Positions 63,291 to 64,000 of a stretch of 64,000 nucleotides of DNA are shown one piece after another. The stretch is from Natronoglomus mannanivorans (GTDB lineage Archaea > Halobacteriota > Halobacteria > Halobacteriales > Natrialbaceae): contig JAOPKB010000011.1 in assembly GCA_025517485.1 (NCBI GenBank), positions 123,813 to 187,812 on the forward strand, given 5' to 3'. Positions within the stretch are counted from its first letter, which is position 1, and each line of letters starts with the position of its first letter. The notes under the pieces are model-generated. The model did no database searches and was not told the origin of the DNA. It saw only the letters and a program-made list of their open reading frames with translations. The position numbers and the translations under genes are program-made.

Positions 63291-63779
63291 GTGTGAAGCG
63301 TATCCCGCCCGTCGTATAACGGTTACTAAGTTCTCGGAGCCGAGTCACTGTCTCACGTTCACGAAACCGACACCGAGCGGGAAACCGACGCCACAACGGC
63401 ACCGATCTATCCAAGAACACTGCCGAGGGGAGGTCTCTCGGTCGTCCCTCGATACTTCGCCAATCGCGAGACAATCACGCTCGTCTCAGCGTCGAGGAGA
63501 AGACGGTGACTCGAAGTGACCCCGATCTCCTTCCGATCACTGTACTCACGTCGAGATTCGGTGATGAGAGACCTGTCGACGAGACATTAGCAGGGGATTG
63601 GCCCACTGTCGAGCCAAGGTAGCCGTCCAGAAGACGACTCGGGTTCACCTGATCACGTTTCGAACCGACGTTCGGCTGAGAGCTCTCGCTATGGAGAAAA
63701 ACGGTACCGAGAGCAGGTCCGGGACGGATAGCAACTGTACCGAGATGTGTCGAGACGAGAATGTGAGAAGATCGGTTGA
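63291..63779. other. 489-bp intergenic region, promoter only
   Basis: Between the membrane protein start and tRNA-Cys. Contains the gene's TATA box (63314-63320). No other feature is supported. Confidence 0.5.
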
Positions 63780-63855
63780 AGCCAAGGGCCGGATTTGAAC
63801 CGGCGGTGGGCGGCTCTGCAGGCCGCTGCGTTCGGCCGGACTCTGCCACCTTGGC
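63780..63855 (-). tRNA. tRNA-Cys(GCA)
   Basis: A 76-nt tRNA. Acceptor GCCAAGG pairs with CCTTGGC. The anticodon arm GCGGC-CTGCAGA-GCCGC gives anticodon GCA. The T arm GCCGG-TTCAAAT-CCGGC is perfect. The discriminator is U, as expected for tRNA-Cys. No CCA is encoded. Confidence 0.95.
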
Positions 63856-63858
63856 GCA

Positions 63859-63877
63859 AGAGGCAGTAGATGCCTCT
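63859..63877 (-). promoter_or_regulatory. Hairpin in the 5' leader of tRNA-Cys
   Basis: AGAGGCA, a 5-nt loop, then TGCCTCT: a perfect 7-bp inverted repeat ending 4 nt from the 5' end of tRNA-Cys. A TATA-like GTTAACC (minus strand, about 63881-63887) follows. It may shape RNase P processing; function unproven. Confidence 0.5.
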
Positions 63878-64000
63878 GGTGGTTAACTGTATCGGTACGG
63901 CACAAATCGTGCCGATCTGATCGAAATAGTACAGAAACGTCCGAGGAGCGCTCGCGCTCCCCGAACGAAACGAACCCACCAGAGAGCACTGCCGCTCTCG

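Overview
The window reads as haloarchaeal chromosome (class Halobacteria, perhaps Natrialbaceae; the genus cannot be fixed from the sequence). Evidence: high GC with acidic, Asp/Glu-rich proteins; archaeal information-processing genes (RLI/ABCE1, aIF1, Sec61-beta, NOG1-type and EngB GTPases); F420 genes (npdG, cofE, a mer-like gene); Tat-type lipoproteins; several families mainly known from haloarchaea; and TATA boxes 25-45 nt before start codons, as expected for mostly leaderless transcripts.

Region 1 (122-9106) is the most unusual. A minus-strand run encodes a Tat-like DUF1102 protein, a DUF1102+CARDB membrane protein, an archaeal SipW-like signal peptidase and a DUF5305 membrane protein. 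Beside it, two divergent paralogues carry a SipW-type export motif followed by tandem 18-residue coils like those of bactofilins. One of them is coupled to a membrane-anchored winged-helix regulator. I interpret the region as a surface-fibre or matrix system of TasA/SipW type with exported beta-helix proteins (inference).

Region 2 (9187-28269) is mostly housekeeping: RLI, a GH4 glycosidase, archaemetzincin, UPF0146, a membrane metalloprotease, a HAD hydrolase, an FAD-Rieske fusion, a MetE-like enzyme, NpdG, thioredoxin, Sec61-beta, PdxT, a DUF151 nuclease, HisE, a NOG1-type GTPase and a VOC protein. A decayed gene lies at 19354-19923.

Region 3 (28349-37341) holds two DUF389 membrane proteins flanking an ArlG/FlaG-like protein fused to a LamG domain, an acidic lipoprotein, EngB and a GNAT. 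It ends with an IS200/IS605-family tnpB element that has truncated a 2-hydroxyacid dehydrogenase gene.

Region 4 (37533-53368) has a NUDIX-eIF2B-like fusion, cofE-mer, cspA, the MoxR/DUF58/transglutaminase operon, aIF1, rhodanese, NUDIX, DUF5809/DUF5810, RimI and an NSS transporter with a small partner.

Region 5 (53678-64000) has HalOD1, a DUF892 ferritin-like protein, a response regulator with a duplicated 3' end, a DUF7344 regulator, a TetR/ABC-exporter pair, a 56-residue protein, DUF7119, tRNA-Lys(UUU), a 48-bp miniature relative of the tnpB element, a membrane-anchored acidic protein and tRNA-Cys(GCA). I found no CRISPR array, rRNA or replication origin.
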